The translations under genes and the position numbers were made by a program. Source: Chondrus crispus (Eukaryota > Rhodophyta > Florideophyceae > Gigartinales > Gigartinaceae). Taken from it: a DNA stretch of 64,000 nucleotides. Each line of letters starts with the position of its first letter. Position 1 is the first letter of the stretch. This document shows, in pieces, positions 21,775 through 32,303 of the stretch. Under the pieces are notes generated by a model that did no database searches, was not told where the DNA came from, and saw nothing but the letters and a program-made list of their open reading frames with translations. The stretch lies in the NCBI RefSeq assembly GCF_000350225.1, contig NW_005178735.1, forward strand, positions 258,576-322,575. The letters run 5' to 3'.

Positions 21775-24468
21775 GGTGGCAGATATGCCTCGTGTATCTC
21801 GACGAGGTCATTATGTTCTCGCGTACGCACGCGGAACACGCAACGCACCTGGACACTGTCTTGAGCTTGTTGAGGAGCGCCGGTATTTCCCTCAAGCTCA
21901 AGAAGTGCAGCTTCTTCCGTCCCAAGGTGCACCACCTGGGGCACGTCATCTCCCCAGGTAAGCTGAGTGTCGCCGAAGCGGCGGCGGATGCCTTCAAGAC
22001 GTTCACGTTCCCGAGGACGTTGACGCAAGTGCGCTTGTTCCTCGGGGCGTGCAACGTCTACCGCCAATTCGTCAGGGGGTTCGCGAAAATTGCCCGTCCA
22101 TTAACGAACATGAGGCGCAAAGACGCGGACCCCAACTTCGATGACCCGACCGAGACCCAACTGTAAGCCTTCGAGACGTTGAAAGAACGGATGATCAAAC
22201 CGCCGATTCTTGCGCTGCCCCGACACGGCCGACCGTACATGATCGACACCGACGCGAGCGCCTATCAGTTAGGGTGCACGCTGCCCCAAGAGCACGACCA
22301 GCCAAACGATTGGCGTCCGGTCGGGTATTGGTCGTAATCGCTGGACGACAGTGAGCGCAACTACAGCGCCACGGAGCGCGAGTGCTTCGCCGTAGTGTGG
22401 GCCGTCCGCACACTGCGGCCGTATATCGAAGGAACAAAGTTCACCGTCCGAACGGATCACGACGCGTTGAGGTGGCTCATGTCCCTCGCCGAGAGCTCCG
22501 GAAGACTAACCCGGTGGCGGTTACGTCTGGCTGAATACGATTTCACCATTCAGTACCGCCCCGGACGTGTACACCAGGTCCCCGACGCCCTTTCACGTCT
22601 CGTGTCGCCGAGAGTTGCCGACGACCCTCGCCCCGCCGTCGAGGTGGACGACGATATTCCTACCTTCGACGCGGGCACGACCGTTCAAGACTTATCGAAC
22701 GAGGTCGCGGACCACGTTTGCACCGTGAGCTGCGAGCATGAGGTCGAGAACGTCTTCGCGACGACACGGAACCAAGCCAACTCAGGAAGAAGGTCGCGCG
22801 CCCGAGCGCGCGAAGAGCCGAGAGGCTCCGACGAAGCCCCCGCTCTCCAAGGACCCACTTCGTTTTGGGAAGAGAATGACGAGTTCGACGCCACCGACAT
22901 CGAGACCGCCGCAGACCACGAGGCTGGCGCGCTGGCCTCCGCGGTCGCCCCTCCGCAGGACGACCTTCCGGCTCCTCTTACGATACAGGAGATCGCCGAA
23001 GAGCAACGCGTGGATGACTTCTGCCAAACCGTTTTGGCACGACAGTCTGAATCCCGGGACTCCACGTTCTTCGAGGACCACAAGGGGGTGCTCAAACGGA
23101 GACACCCCTTCGACCCTGATATCGTACAGGTGGTGGTCCCTCGAACGCTGCGCGCACGATTGCTACGACTGTGCCACAACCTGGCCATCGCGGGACACCC
23201 GGGCCAGAATCGCATGTACTTCGCGCTCCGTCGTGAGTACTACTGGCCCTATCTCGCCGCCGATGTCGCCGTGACGGTGCGAAAGTGTCGGACCTGTGCG
23301 ACGAACCGGGTCAAGTTGCGGAAACACCTCAACCGTTTGAAGTAATTCCCGGCAACCCGGCCGCTTGAGAGCCTGGCCATCGACGTCTTGGGTCCGCTCC
23401 CCAAGACGAAGGCAGGAAAACGGTTCCTGCTCGTAATTACCGATCGCCTCACTAAGCTCACGCAGGTCGTCGAACTACGTACGATTACCGCCTACACCGT
23501 CGCAGTTGCGTTCTGTGACGCCTGGGTATTTAAATACGGCGTCCCGTGCACGTTTTTGTCGGATAACGGACCGCAGTTCAACTCCAAGTTCTTCCACAGC
23601 ACGTGCCGGGTTCTCGGAATTACGAACCTATTTACGTCGGCGTACCATCCGCAGACTAACGGACATGTCGAGCGATACAACCGAACGATCGCCGCAATGC
23701 TTCGAAACTACGTAGGCGAGCATCAAGATGACTGAGACGTGTACGTGGGGCCGCTTACGTACGCGAATAACTCCCACGTTCATCGCACCACGCGCACCAC
23801 GCCATTCGAGCTCGTGCTCAGTAGGCCACCGCCGGAGTTCTCTCTTCAACGAGCCGACGGTGAGACACCCCCCTCCGATAGGGGAAACTAACGCGCCGAG
23901 TTCCTCAAGACCTTGGACTCTACCATTCAGAAGGCTTACGAGAGCCTGCATCGGACGCAGGCCCGCTACAAGCGCGACTTCGATAAGCGCATACGGCGGA
24001 TCAACGCGCGACTCCGTCCCGGCGAATATGTATACCTCAACCCCACCGATGGGGGGGAAGACGTCGAATAAGTTGGCGTCCCCGGCAGTCGGACCCTACA
24101 GCGTCCTCGCCAACGACCGCAGCACCATCACGATCGATCGTGATGGCGCTACTGAGCGCGTCTCTGCAGACCGCTGCGTGTACGCGCCACCACCGACGGA
24201 CGCACCACGGACGAGTACGACAACCCCGGGTGACCTTGCCGACAAGGTCACCGAGGGTACTCCGTATGCCGTCGAACGACTACTCCGGCATCGAACCATG
24301 GAGGACGGAACTACGGAGTTCCTCATCAAGTGGGCGGACTACGACCAACCCACTTGGACAGCACGCACACATGTACCCGAGGAATTAGTGTCGCGCTACG
24401 AGAAAAGACTTCGAGCGCGTACAGGTAGGGATCTCACTCCGGAGCTGAACGCGGACGTTCAGTCTTAA
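21775..24468 (+). pseudogene. Element B pol: RT palm, RNase H, integrase, chromodomain
   Basis: After the frameshift, the RT motif reads YLDE instead of YLDD, so the second metal-binding Asp is changed. RNase H (IDTDASAYQLG), the HHCC integrase end (GHPGQNRM, CRTC), the DDE core (AIDVLG, LSDNGPQF, VERYNRT) and a chromodomain (YAVERLLRHRTMEDG, IKWADYDQPTW) follow. In-frame stops occur at 22164, 22335, 23343 and 23733 and near 23889, with another frameshift around 24050-24100. The protein ends LNADVQS. Decay is heavier than in gag. Confidence 0.88.
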
Positions 24469-24476
24469 GTGGGGGG
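24446..24476 (+). repeat. Pol end and purine tract, copy 1
   Basis: The last codons of pol run into TTAAGTGGGGGG, a purine-rich tract like those that prime plus-strand cDNA. The same 31 bp, with three differences, recurs at 29336-29366 just before the 3' LTR-like unit. The 4.9 kb between the copies carries the spacer and antisense ORF. Confidence 0.8.
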
Positions 24477-26926
24477 CCCTGAACCGCCTCGGGGCGGTTA
24501 AATCGAACCGTTTCGTTATGACCAGAACTGATCTCTTACCAGTAGGGACAGAGGAAACGTACCGAAGTCAAGCCGTATTGACTTCGCCGAGGCCGAAGAC
24601 GCAAGAAGTAGGAGCAGGGCAGTACGAACTGCCTGAAGAATCGTAGTCCTCGCTATGATCGAAAATAGCAAAACGGCGCGGAGAGAGAAAATAATATCCC
24701 GGCAGAGTGTAGGGTAGGAACGCCCAACCAATGAGACGATCACCGGCGAAGGGAAGCCGGCGTAGGGGGCAAATAGGCCCCTTGCAGGTCGATCGACGGA
24801 GGTGATGATCGGGGTAGGGGTCGAAGGCGCGCGCTTGCGCACACGAGACGTATGGAACGGGCTCCCGCGCATGGGGGGCGTCCGGGGCAACACGCTCCAA
24901 GATAGTTATACCCGCGCACGGAAGCAAGACACCCCAAAACCGCCGCAGACAGCTGCCTTATAATAAGGGAAATTAAGAGGTGAGGGGAAATTACACGCGA
25001 GCGTCGCCGGAGTTTTTGTGCCACGCAACAACACCGCTCGCGTCATTACGAAATGACCACCGCCACCATCCTCCAAAAATAACATCAAATCAAGGAAGGG
25101 AAATTACACCAGCACGTGCATTGCGTGTGCTGGTACTGTACACCACCGAACAAGTCATGAAAAGGCGGGCGGCGGCGGTCGAGGGGCGGGTACAGGGAGC
25201 ACCCCCCCGAGGGTATACACGTCCGACCTCGGAACGGGCATCCCGCCACTTCGTCGCACGTACCTCAAACCATCTGAACGGATTTGCTCCTCGGAAACCG
25301 CTGCGGGGCAGGGACTACCCGAAAGGAGGGGCTTCTCTCGAGCCCTCGCCGCCGACTGCGAGGGGGGCGCCGGAGAGTGCGTACAGCCGTCACCCCGCCC
25401 CCTACGCTACTAACACTTTCTTTTATACTATATCCTCTCTCTGCAATTCCGTCTAACACAGGAAACCGGGGGTGTCGAGCGAAACGTACCGCGAGCGACT
25501 ACCGGAAGACGCCCGCCGACTCCGTGTGATACCGACCAAGACCAACCGCCCCTGCCGAACGTCGAGGAGGGCGCACACGGTAAGGAAACGGACGCCTTCG
25601 TAGAGCACGTCAAAAGGGGGGGGCTCCGTCGCAAAGCGTCTCTGAAACTGGCCGCGCCGTGCCTCGCGCGGCACTGGGTGTCATCACCTCGCGCAGAACC
25701 GACGTGTCAGCCCAGTCAAGGATGACTACGGCACGTCCGACCGCGCACATCTGCCCCCCCTCCACTGCGAGAACGCCGAAGCCCCGCGGGTATGGTAGTA
25801 TGCCGCCCTCGCCGAACCGGATGATCCGACACGGCGAAAACCGAATCGCCGGTAAGAGAATAGGAAACCGCGAACCTCTACGCGTCACCGACGCTACACG
25901 AACATGTAGCTCCGTCGTGGGCGGCCCCGCTGTCGCCGGAGCTCCACGTACGGAGAAAAAGTATAATGCCACGCCACGAACAGCGGAAGGCAACCTCATC
26001 ACGAGTCGACGTGCTGACGCACCTGGTCGCCCACCTTCACAACGCATCGACACCAAGGGCCGTCACGAAGGAAAAAGAGAGAAAACACGGGACGACCGAC
26101 GGACGAGACGAGAAGACTCTGCCCCCCCTCCTTTTTTTCTTTGGAGGAAGAAAGTTCCTCCGCATATCACTGAGCGCCCTGTAGGGCGAAAGCTACACCG
26201 CCTCGAACGACAGAGGGAAATCACATGTCGGAGGTGGAGCTCGCTGCGGTAATTAGGGGCAATTTGTCTCGACATACCCAGGTACAGAGGCACGCCGTCC
26301 TTCGAAGAGAAAAAAATATATATATATATAAACGAACAAGGTGGGCGATACGATGGACGAACAATCCCCGCCGCGGGGGACTCGGGGGACGCGGGACCCG
26401 TACACACGAAGTGCACGACGTGGCGTCCAGCTCGCCTTCTCGCTGACGGCCGAAGGGAGAATCGCGAACGAGAGGGCTACCCACTGCGGCCTCCAAGGAT
26501 AATGGTATCTCCCGCGCACGGGAACTCGCGCAGGACTACCCCAATGACCGACGCCGAGGACGCCGGGGACTGAGAAATGCAAGTTGGTGCGGCAATGGAG
26601 CCGGGGGGGCCCACACGCAACATCGGCTACGACGTCCGAGAGGGGTAGGGAGTTGACGACGGCCGAACGGTGAGGGAGTCGGTAGTGCGAAGAGAAAGGG
26701 AACAGACGTATTCCGCGGGTCGACCCCCGGCAAAGGCCCCGACGAAGTGCTCAAGAGGCGGACCGACGAGTAGGGGAGAAGGCTCTGTACGGCGAAGGGG
26801 CGGAGTTTCGTGACGACCTTGCGAAGGTGGAGAGGATTGGCTCTCCCCCGAAGGGAGCCCAACGCACGGACAGAGGGCCCTAATGGCTTTACGGACGAAG
26901 GGAGTTAAACTATCGGAGTGGCCCGG
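24477..26926. other. Spacer between pol and antisense ORF, no gene recognised
   Basis: About 2.45 kb of mostly GC-rich DNA. ORFs here are short and lack motifs; the longest (plus strand 25659-26252, minus strand 25610-26056) look like chance frames. It has a short A run followed by about seven TA repeats at 26309-26331. Read on the minus strand this is downstream of the antisense ORF, so it may be its 3' untranslated part. In element A the corresponding gap is only 176 bp. Confidence 0.5.
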
Positions 26927-29377
26927 TCACTGCCTGGGGCCGTTCGGCGCGGAAGATGGACCCGAGGCGTAGGGGTTCGAAAGACAATAACTTGGGTGCG
27001 GAGGCACCCCCACCCTTACCTCGGCCAGCGGAGGCATCGCCACCTCCTCATCCAGCGGCCAACGATTGGCCGCTCCATCCGATGGTGCGGCCTCGTACGC
27101 CCGAGGGGGTTCGCACCCCCGATCCTCGTAAGGGTCGCGCATGGCATGACGCGGCGCGGACGGGGCGCCCACATGGAGGGAACGGAGCTCATCACGCTCT
27201 CTTCGATAGCGGTTCCGTTCGACGTGGGGCCGCTCGAGAGCAGTCGCTTGATCGACGGTGATCTGATTTAAGGTCTCCGCCTCGCGCTTCAAGCGCCGTA
27301 ATTCGGACGCGAACGATTCACGCTCGGCGCCAAGACGGCGAGCCTCATCGCTACGTGACAAGTACCACGACGATAGCGTGCACAGGAGACCGCCGATCTG
27401 CCAGGGACGATCCGCCGACGCCCCCAAGGCCTGAGCTCAGCCAGGGACGGCCCTGACCTCGGCACGGGCCGACACGATACGATGACTCGTCGGCTCATCT
27501 AGCGAATTGGCCCGTGTCGGCAGATGAAGAGGCGGAACCGGAAGGACGGAAGGCCCTGCCAAGGAGCCATAGAGGCCGTCACTAGCGGCAGGAGGGCGGA
27601 AGGGGCTCGTACCCGTTCCCCCAACTGCGGCGGCCTCCCCATCCAGGCCCCGATGACGCTTCCTTTGCGGCTTCCGCGCGGTGGATCCGACGCCGCCACC
27701 GCGTACAGGACGACTAGGAGAGGCCGCCGTCGGAAGGGGCCGCGCGACAAAGGCATCGGTTGCCAATTGGTAGGTCAGGTAGAGACTTCTGTCGCCGGTG
27801 GTGAAGTCTGTCCACAGACGCCGATGGTGTTCCGGCACTTCGACGGCGCGGTGCATCAACTCCAGCACCGCTGCACACGCCCAAGACACGTGCGTGGTGC
27901 ACTGCTCGAGTGGGTGCAGGGGCACTCGAGGAAGGTCCGCCGCTACCCTTCCCAAGAACCCCAGCACCTCGGGCGGTTGCAGGAAAACGCGGTTTTGGAC
28001 GGATACCTCGGTCATGAAGGCATCACCCAGCGACCAGGCCCACTCCCTTTCTAGATTGAACATGACGGCCGCGTAGACGGGATGCTGCGGATCGGCGCAA
28101 AGGAAGCCGAAGTGCTTTAGAACGTAAGGGAGAAGAGGATGCACTCCCAACGAAGGGAGTGCCTCCCTTACAACGGCGGGGAGAGGCGGAAAATCACCCG
28201 GTGTCAACCCCCCCTCGAACGCGGATGCACGGAAGGCTCGCCCGTCTTCCTCGTCCGAACGACGATACACCGCCCAATCGTGAGGAGCGATCACGACGCC
28301 GTGCAGACGCATGAGGGAACAGGCGGATTTTTGCAACGCTGCTCTCGCCTTCGAATAGGCGTGCGGCCTGGGGCTAACGTATTGCCTCGGCACGGCGGCC
28401 AAGATGAATCGACGAGGATTACCACGGTTGGGGTCGGACAAATACGACGCCATCTGATCCACGTAGTGGACCTCGCCCGCGCTGTACGCGAAGGTCTGCT
28501 CGCTGCGAATGGCCTCGGGGATTGGGTACGCCACCCCGGCGCCGCCAGCGGTGAGTCGTCCCAGCATCAACGACGCCTCCTTCGCACCGCCTGCTTCGTA
28601 CACTCGGCGAACACGTAGCAGGTCGGGGCGGAGGTGATCATGGGACAACAGCTCACTCACAGTTACTCCTGAGCAGGCGAAGCGACGCCACGAGTAGTGA
28701 AGCTGTTCGACGGGGAGCGGAGCCGACCGCTCTAAAAGTGAGCCGAACCACCTCATACCGGCACCGTCCTCCTCCCCCGCCGAGGACGGACCGCGAGCGA
28801 CGACGGGAGCAACGACATGGGCAGCCAGCGGCGCCGTAGCAGGGACAAACTCGATCGACGGGGGCGATTCCCCGGTGCTTCGCGACTTTTCGAACGGCGG
28901 TGGGGCGCTGCCGGGGAGCGCTAGCGCCCCGAGTTGACGGGAAGTGTCCTCACGGAGGACAGCGCCTACAGTCGGTGAGAGGACCGACCCTGGGGCCCCC
29001 GACGGCTTCTCGCCAGACGCCGACATCGGCGAGCGAGCGCCAGGATCGTACGATGAGAGGAAGGACCACAGCGGGCCCCTGGCAGGGAACAGGAGACGCA
29101 TGACGCGAGGCGAATGAAAGGCGAAGACGCGGAGGTAAGGAAGAGTCGGTGAGACGAAGGAGAAGGTGAGGTGACACGGGAAGTCGCCGAGGATGGAGAG
29201 GCGACGAAGGGGGAACGGAGCAATAGCACGACGACGGACCGAGCGTGAACCCAATGGAACCAACGACGCGCCCACGATCTCGAACACGTCCCGCTCAGTT
29301 ACGGGGATCGACATGGCCACTTCTACAAGCCGGTGTGAACGCGGACGTTCACCGTTAAGTGGGGGGCGATGTGGCAT
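26927..29377 (-). pseudogene. Antisense ORF of element B, unknown protein, one in-frame TGA
   Basis: A minus-strand frame of 646 codons (29377-27437) ends at TGA and at once continues in the same frame for about 170 codons to 26927, so one point mutation splits an 816-residue protein. The first ATG lies inside the 3' LTR-like unit; a better start may be MSIPVTERD at about 29314. The centre (about residues 215-560) looks globular, with blocks such as GEVHYVDQMASYLSD, and has no family I recognise. A basic stretch (RKPQRKRHRG) follows; after the TGA comes a charged coiled-coil (ESFASELRRLKREAE). It is tail-to-tail with pol. No sense-strand ORF overlaps it, so it is not a shadow. Confidence 0.7.
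29336..29366 (+). repeat. Pol-end/purine tract, copy 2, next to the 3' LTR-like unit
   Basis: Matches 24446-24476 at 28 of 31 bases, including TGAACGCGGACGTTCA and TTAAGTGGGGGG. The LTR-like unit starts three bases later (TGTGGCATAA at 29370), so this copy sits where a functional polypurine tract belongs. Confidence 0.8.
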
Positions 29378-30000
29378 AATTGCCGACGACTACTGTATAC
29401 ATTAAATTTGCAATTAGATCTAGATCTCGCTGTAAGGTACGAACCTTACAGCGGGCGCGCGTGCATATCTTACAGCGCGTGCGCCAGCACACGTGTACGA
29501 CACGTGTGCTGTCAGCCCGATGGCTGACAATATTACAGTGCGGGACGACCTGCACTGGTACAGTAGCACGATACTGTACTATAGTATGATAACTTCGATT
29601 TGAATATCAAATAGGAGGAAGGGCGCCGGCGGGGAGAGGACCAAGGTAGCTTGGTCACGATCCACGGCCGCGGCGAAACCCTCCAGCTGACTCTAATTAG
29701 GCGACACCTTCGCACGCCTTTTTAGTTAGGGACCGGCACGGGTCGGGTTGCGCGACACGCGAGGGAGCCGGGATCCGCTTCCGCCCGTCAGCGCTGGTAC
29801 GTCACCCAGCGCTGCTCCGAGGCGTTGAGGCGTCGATCCGCTCGTGCGTGCGCGCGACCTACCCCGACCCGCTCTACCACACTGCTACCGGGCCCGTGCC
29901 CGGTTCCGTGAGCAGGAGGAGTCCCCCGTCTTCCGCCGATCAAGGGTCACCGTCGGACTGTCAGCAACACCCCTCCGCTGTTGGGTGTGTTTATGCTACA
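29370..30000 (+). repeat. 3' LTR-like unit of element B (631 bp)
   Basis: It starts TGTGGCATAA and ends TTATGCTACA. It shares with 16413-17096 the hairpin block (GTCAGCC-CGAT-GGCTGAC), the GTCAGCGCTGGTACGT island and the right end, but the rest differs strongly. LTR pairs are identical when they insert, so this unit may come from a related element. The antisense ORF ATG lies eight bases inside its left end. Confidence 0.7.
29428..29529. promoter_or_regulatory. Hairpin array in the 3' LTR-like unit
   Basis: Three stem-loops in a row: 29428-29453 (11-bp stem, loop ACGA), 29486-29510 (11-bp stem of the ACACGTGT type, loop ACG) and 29510-29529 (8-bp stem, loop CGAT). Only the last is shared in sequence with the 5' LTR. 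The others keep structure rather than sequence, which suggests conservation of fold. Confidence 0.65.
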
Positions 30001-31005
30001 ACGGCTTTCCCTCACAGTCACCTCCGCATTTCCCTTTCACGCTACCGAATCTGACGGCTTTCTTTCTGCGTGCGCGCACGCAGGGACCGAGACAAGATCG
30101 CCGCAAGAAAATCGTTCGCCGCAAGAAAATCGCGCACTGAGCGAGCGCACAGCGCCGAATAAAAGAAGAACCTCCGCGACCGTACACGGCACCCCGAGGA
30201 AAACCCCCTACCAGAAGACGTCGTCAGATACGCACCGCTCTCCGCGCGCCGCGCAACCGACGCATCGCAAAGAGGGTCGCAAACGACATGGCCGTCCACA
30301 TGGACGACAACGTCGCCTCAAGCGTCCGCTTGAGGACCACACTTCGAGCGAGGAGGAGCTCACATACTTGACGGACAGTATGTTACAGCAAGAGACCTCG
30401 AACGGCGACCTTCTGCATGGTGTTGCGCCGCCGCCCAAAACGAGGCGCACGAGCGCATGATGAGTATAGAATCCCTCTGCCTGTTCAGGTGCGCGCCGAA
30501 GTACCGGGAAGCGGCTTCGCGGTCGACATCATCTACTCGAGAGCGCGCTGGGACAGGAGACCACGAGGGCCTCGGCAAGGGACGGAGCCGGCCCACCGGG
30601 GAGTACGCATGCCGGGGATGGTTTCCGATGGTAACGGATAAGGGCCTTCCCAAGCGTCTGATCGAGACGACGCCTCCGGAGCGTTCGAGATCGAATTCAG
30701 AGCAAGGTAATGCTGCAGCTCAAGAGTAGTGACGGAGGGCGCCGCCTCCGAAGGCCGGGGGGTTAAAGCCCGAGTGCAGTTCCCACTGCCTTCGATATGG
30801 TGTAGTCAGGTCGGAACCGTTTTGTCCGACAGAAGGATAGGGAGTAAAACGCCAGAACGTACGGCGGTCATCGCCCGGGCCGTCCAGGGACGCGGAGAGC
30901 GAACTGACGCGTGCGGTACTCACGTGCGCCTAACCCCCGAACGACTCCCCACGCCCCCTGCAGATCTTCACCTCGCCCTGACCGATTCAGGGCGTTCCAA
31001 TGGCC
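30001..31005. other. Unassigned GC-rich stretch
   Basis: Plus-strand frames at 29981-30460 and 30457-30729 encode Arg/Ser/Pro-rich, low-complexity protein with no motif. An 18-bp direct repeat (CGCCGCAAGAAAATCG) occurs at about 30100-30135. It may be a gag-like start of another element or part of the truncated DIRS-like element to the right. There is no primer-site-like TGG after base 30000. Confidence 0.4.
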
Positions 31006-32303
31006 TCACGTATAGCCGAACGACAGCTTGCGTAGTTCTCTCATCATACCCCGGCTAGCTGTAACCTTGGCGTTTGTTATGTGCCCCACGGCAAGGTTGT
31101 CGCAGCGGAACAGCACTCGATTGAGTCCCTGCTCCTTCAGTCGCTGGCCGAGTGGCCCTGTGAGCAGCAAGCGTATGGCCTTGAGTTCTCGCAGCGAAAT
31201 ACCTTGCGCGCGGTCCCTCCATCCCCACGCACCTTGCGCCTCCCAAAGGCCAGGCGCTCCAGGTCCCGTATCCGGGCCGAGGGTACCCCCGAACCCGATG
31301 TCTGCGGCGTTTGTGTGTAGAGTGTTAGAGGGCCCCGGCGGGCGTATTTCCTGTCCATCCTTTTCTGCGCAAGTGAGTACCCGCGAAAAGCGAAGGTCCC
31401 GGATGCTTCGGTAGTTCAATCGGGTCCGGCAGCGCTCGCAGTTGCGTCGGCTTTGCGACCGCTTGCCCATGTCCCAATACATTGATGGAGTGTAAAAACG
31501 AGCGAATGGCATGGCTAAGATGAGGGAACACACACGCCGGCGAACGACGCCAGCCGGTCTCGGGACACCCAGCGCCGACCCACACGGGCTTGCTGCAGCA
31601 GTTTTGTGGCCATAGATCGTACTTTTGCGATCTTGCGCGGCGCCAAGAAAAATTTCATTAGCTTCGAATCTACCACAACTCTCAAGTGCTCGATCCGAGT
31701 CGCTCCGCTCCACTCGCCCTTCGTGGGATGAAGAGTGAGGCCGAGCCCGTCCAGCAACTGCTGTATTCGCCTTAGAGCTCGGTGGCAGTCCCTGAGGGTA
31801 GCCTGTCGCCCAGCCGGAGCCGGCGCGACCGGGAAATCGTCGATGTATCCCAGTACGCGGTAGTGTAATCTGCAGTGGAGTTGCTTCAGTAGCGGGACCA
31901 TTAGCTGCGTGAACCACTTTGGCGACCTGCCCCAGCCGAGGGGCCGGGCCACGCATCTGAAATACCGCCCAGCGTAGCGGAAAATGAACCAATCGCCCAT
32001 CTCTGGTTCCAGTCGGAAATGGCCATAACCATTCTTTATATAGAACGGCAGAAAATGATCGCCCGGCTCGATCTCCATGGCATAATGGGGGAGGATCTCC
32101 ATTTTGATGCTTCCACGGGGCCAGTGCCTGGTTTGCTTTGCCAAGTTTAGCACAAACCTTCCCTTTCTTTATTCTGTTCCTTCTTGCCAAATCGTGAAGG
32201 CAGAAGAGACCCTACAGCCCCGTGATCGTGCCTTCATGGCATATGCCTTGGGTATCTCCTCGTAGGTGCCCTCCTCGCAGCCCTCCCGGAGGTCAAACAC
32301 ATA
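31006..32303 (-). pseudogene. DIRS-like reverse transcriptase/RNase H fragment
   Basis: Minus-strand RT motifs: FYIKNGYGHFRL, FRCVARPLGWGRSPKWFTQ, the catalytic RVLGYIDDFPVA, a primer-grip region, and SRDRLASFAGVC, a signature typical of DIRS RTs. A frameshift near 31510 leads to FARFYTPSMYWDM and an RNase H region (TNAADIGFGGTL, SLRELKAIRLLL). In DIRS elements the motif starts TDAS; here the first Asp is Asn (TNAA). The sequence stops at about 31006 with RNase H incomplete. No tyrosine recombinase was found, so this is a truncated copy. Upstream sequence to 32303 reads on in the RT frame after one stop. Confidence 0.7.

Larger units (their letters stand above)
16413..30000 (+). mobile_element. 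Ty3/gypsy retrotransposon B with a long antisense ORF
   Basis: Layout: 5' LTR 16413-17096, gag 17177-19747, pol to 24468, spacer, antisense ORF 29377-26927, 3' LTR-like unit 29370-30000. Gag and pol are clearly related to element A. The two LTR-like units share ends and conserved islands but are otherwise strongly diverged. The 5-bp flanks (ATTAC at 16408-16412, ACGGC at 30001-30005) do not match. The copy may therefore be very old or a recombinant between related elements, so the right boundary is less sure than the left. Confidence 0.75.

Noticed and set aside
25659-26252. 197-codon plus-strand frame in the element B spacer
   Set aside because: Arg/Pro/Thr-rich with no motif; not distinguishable from a chance frame in GC-rich DNA.
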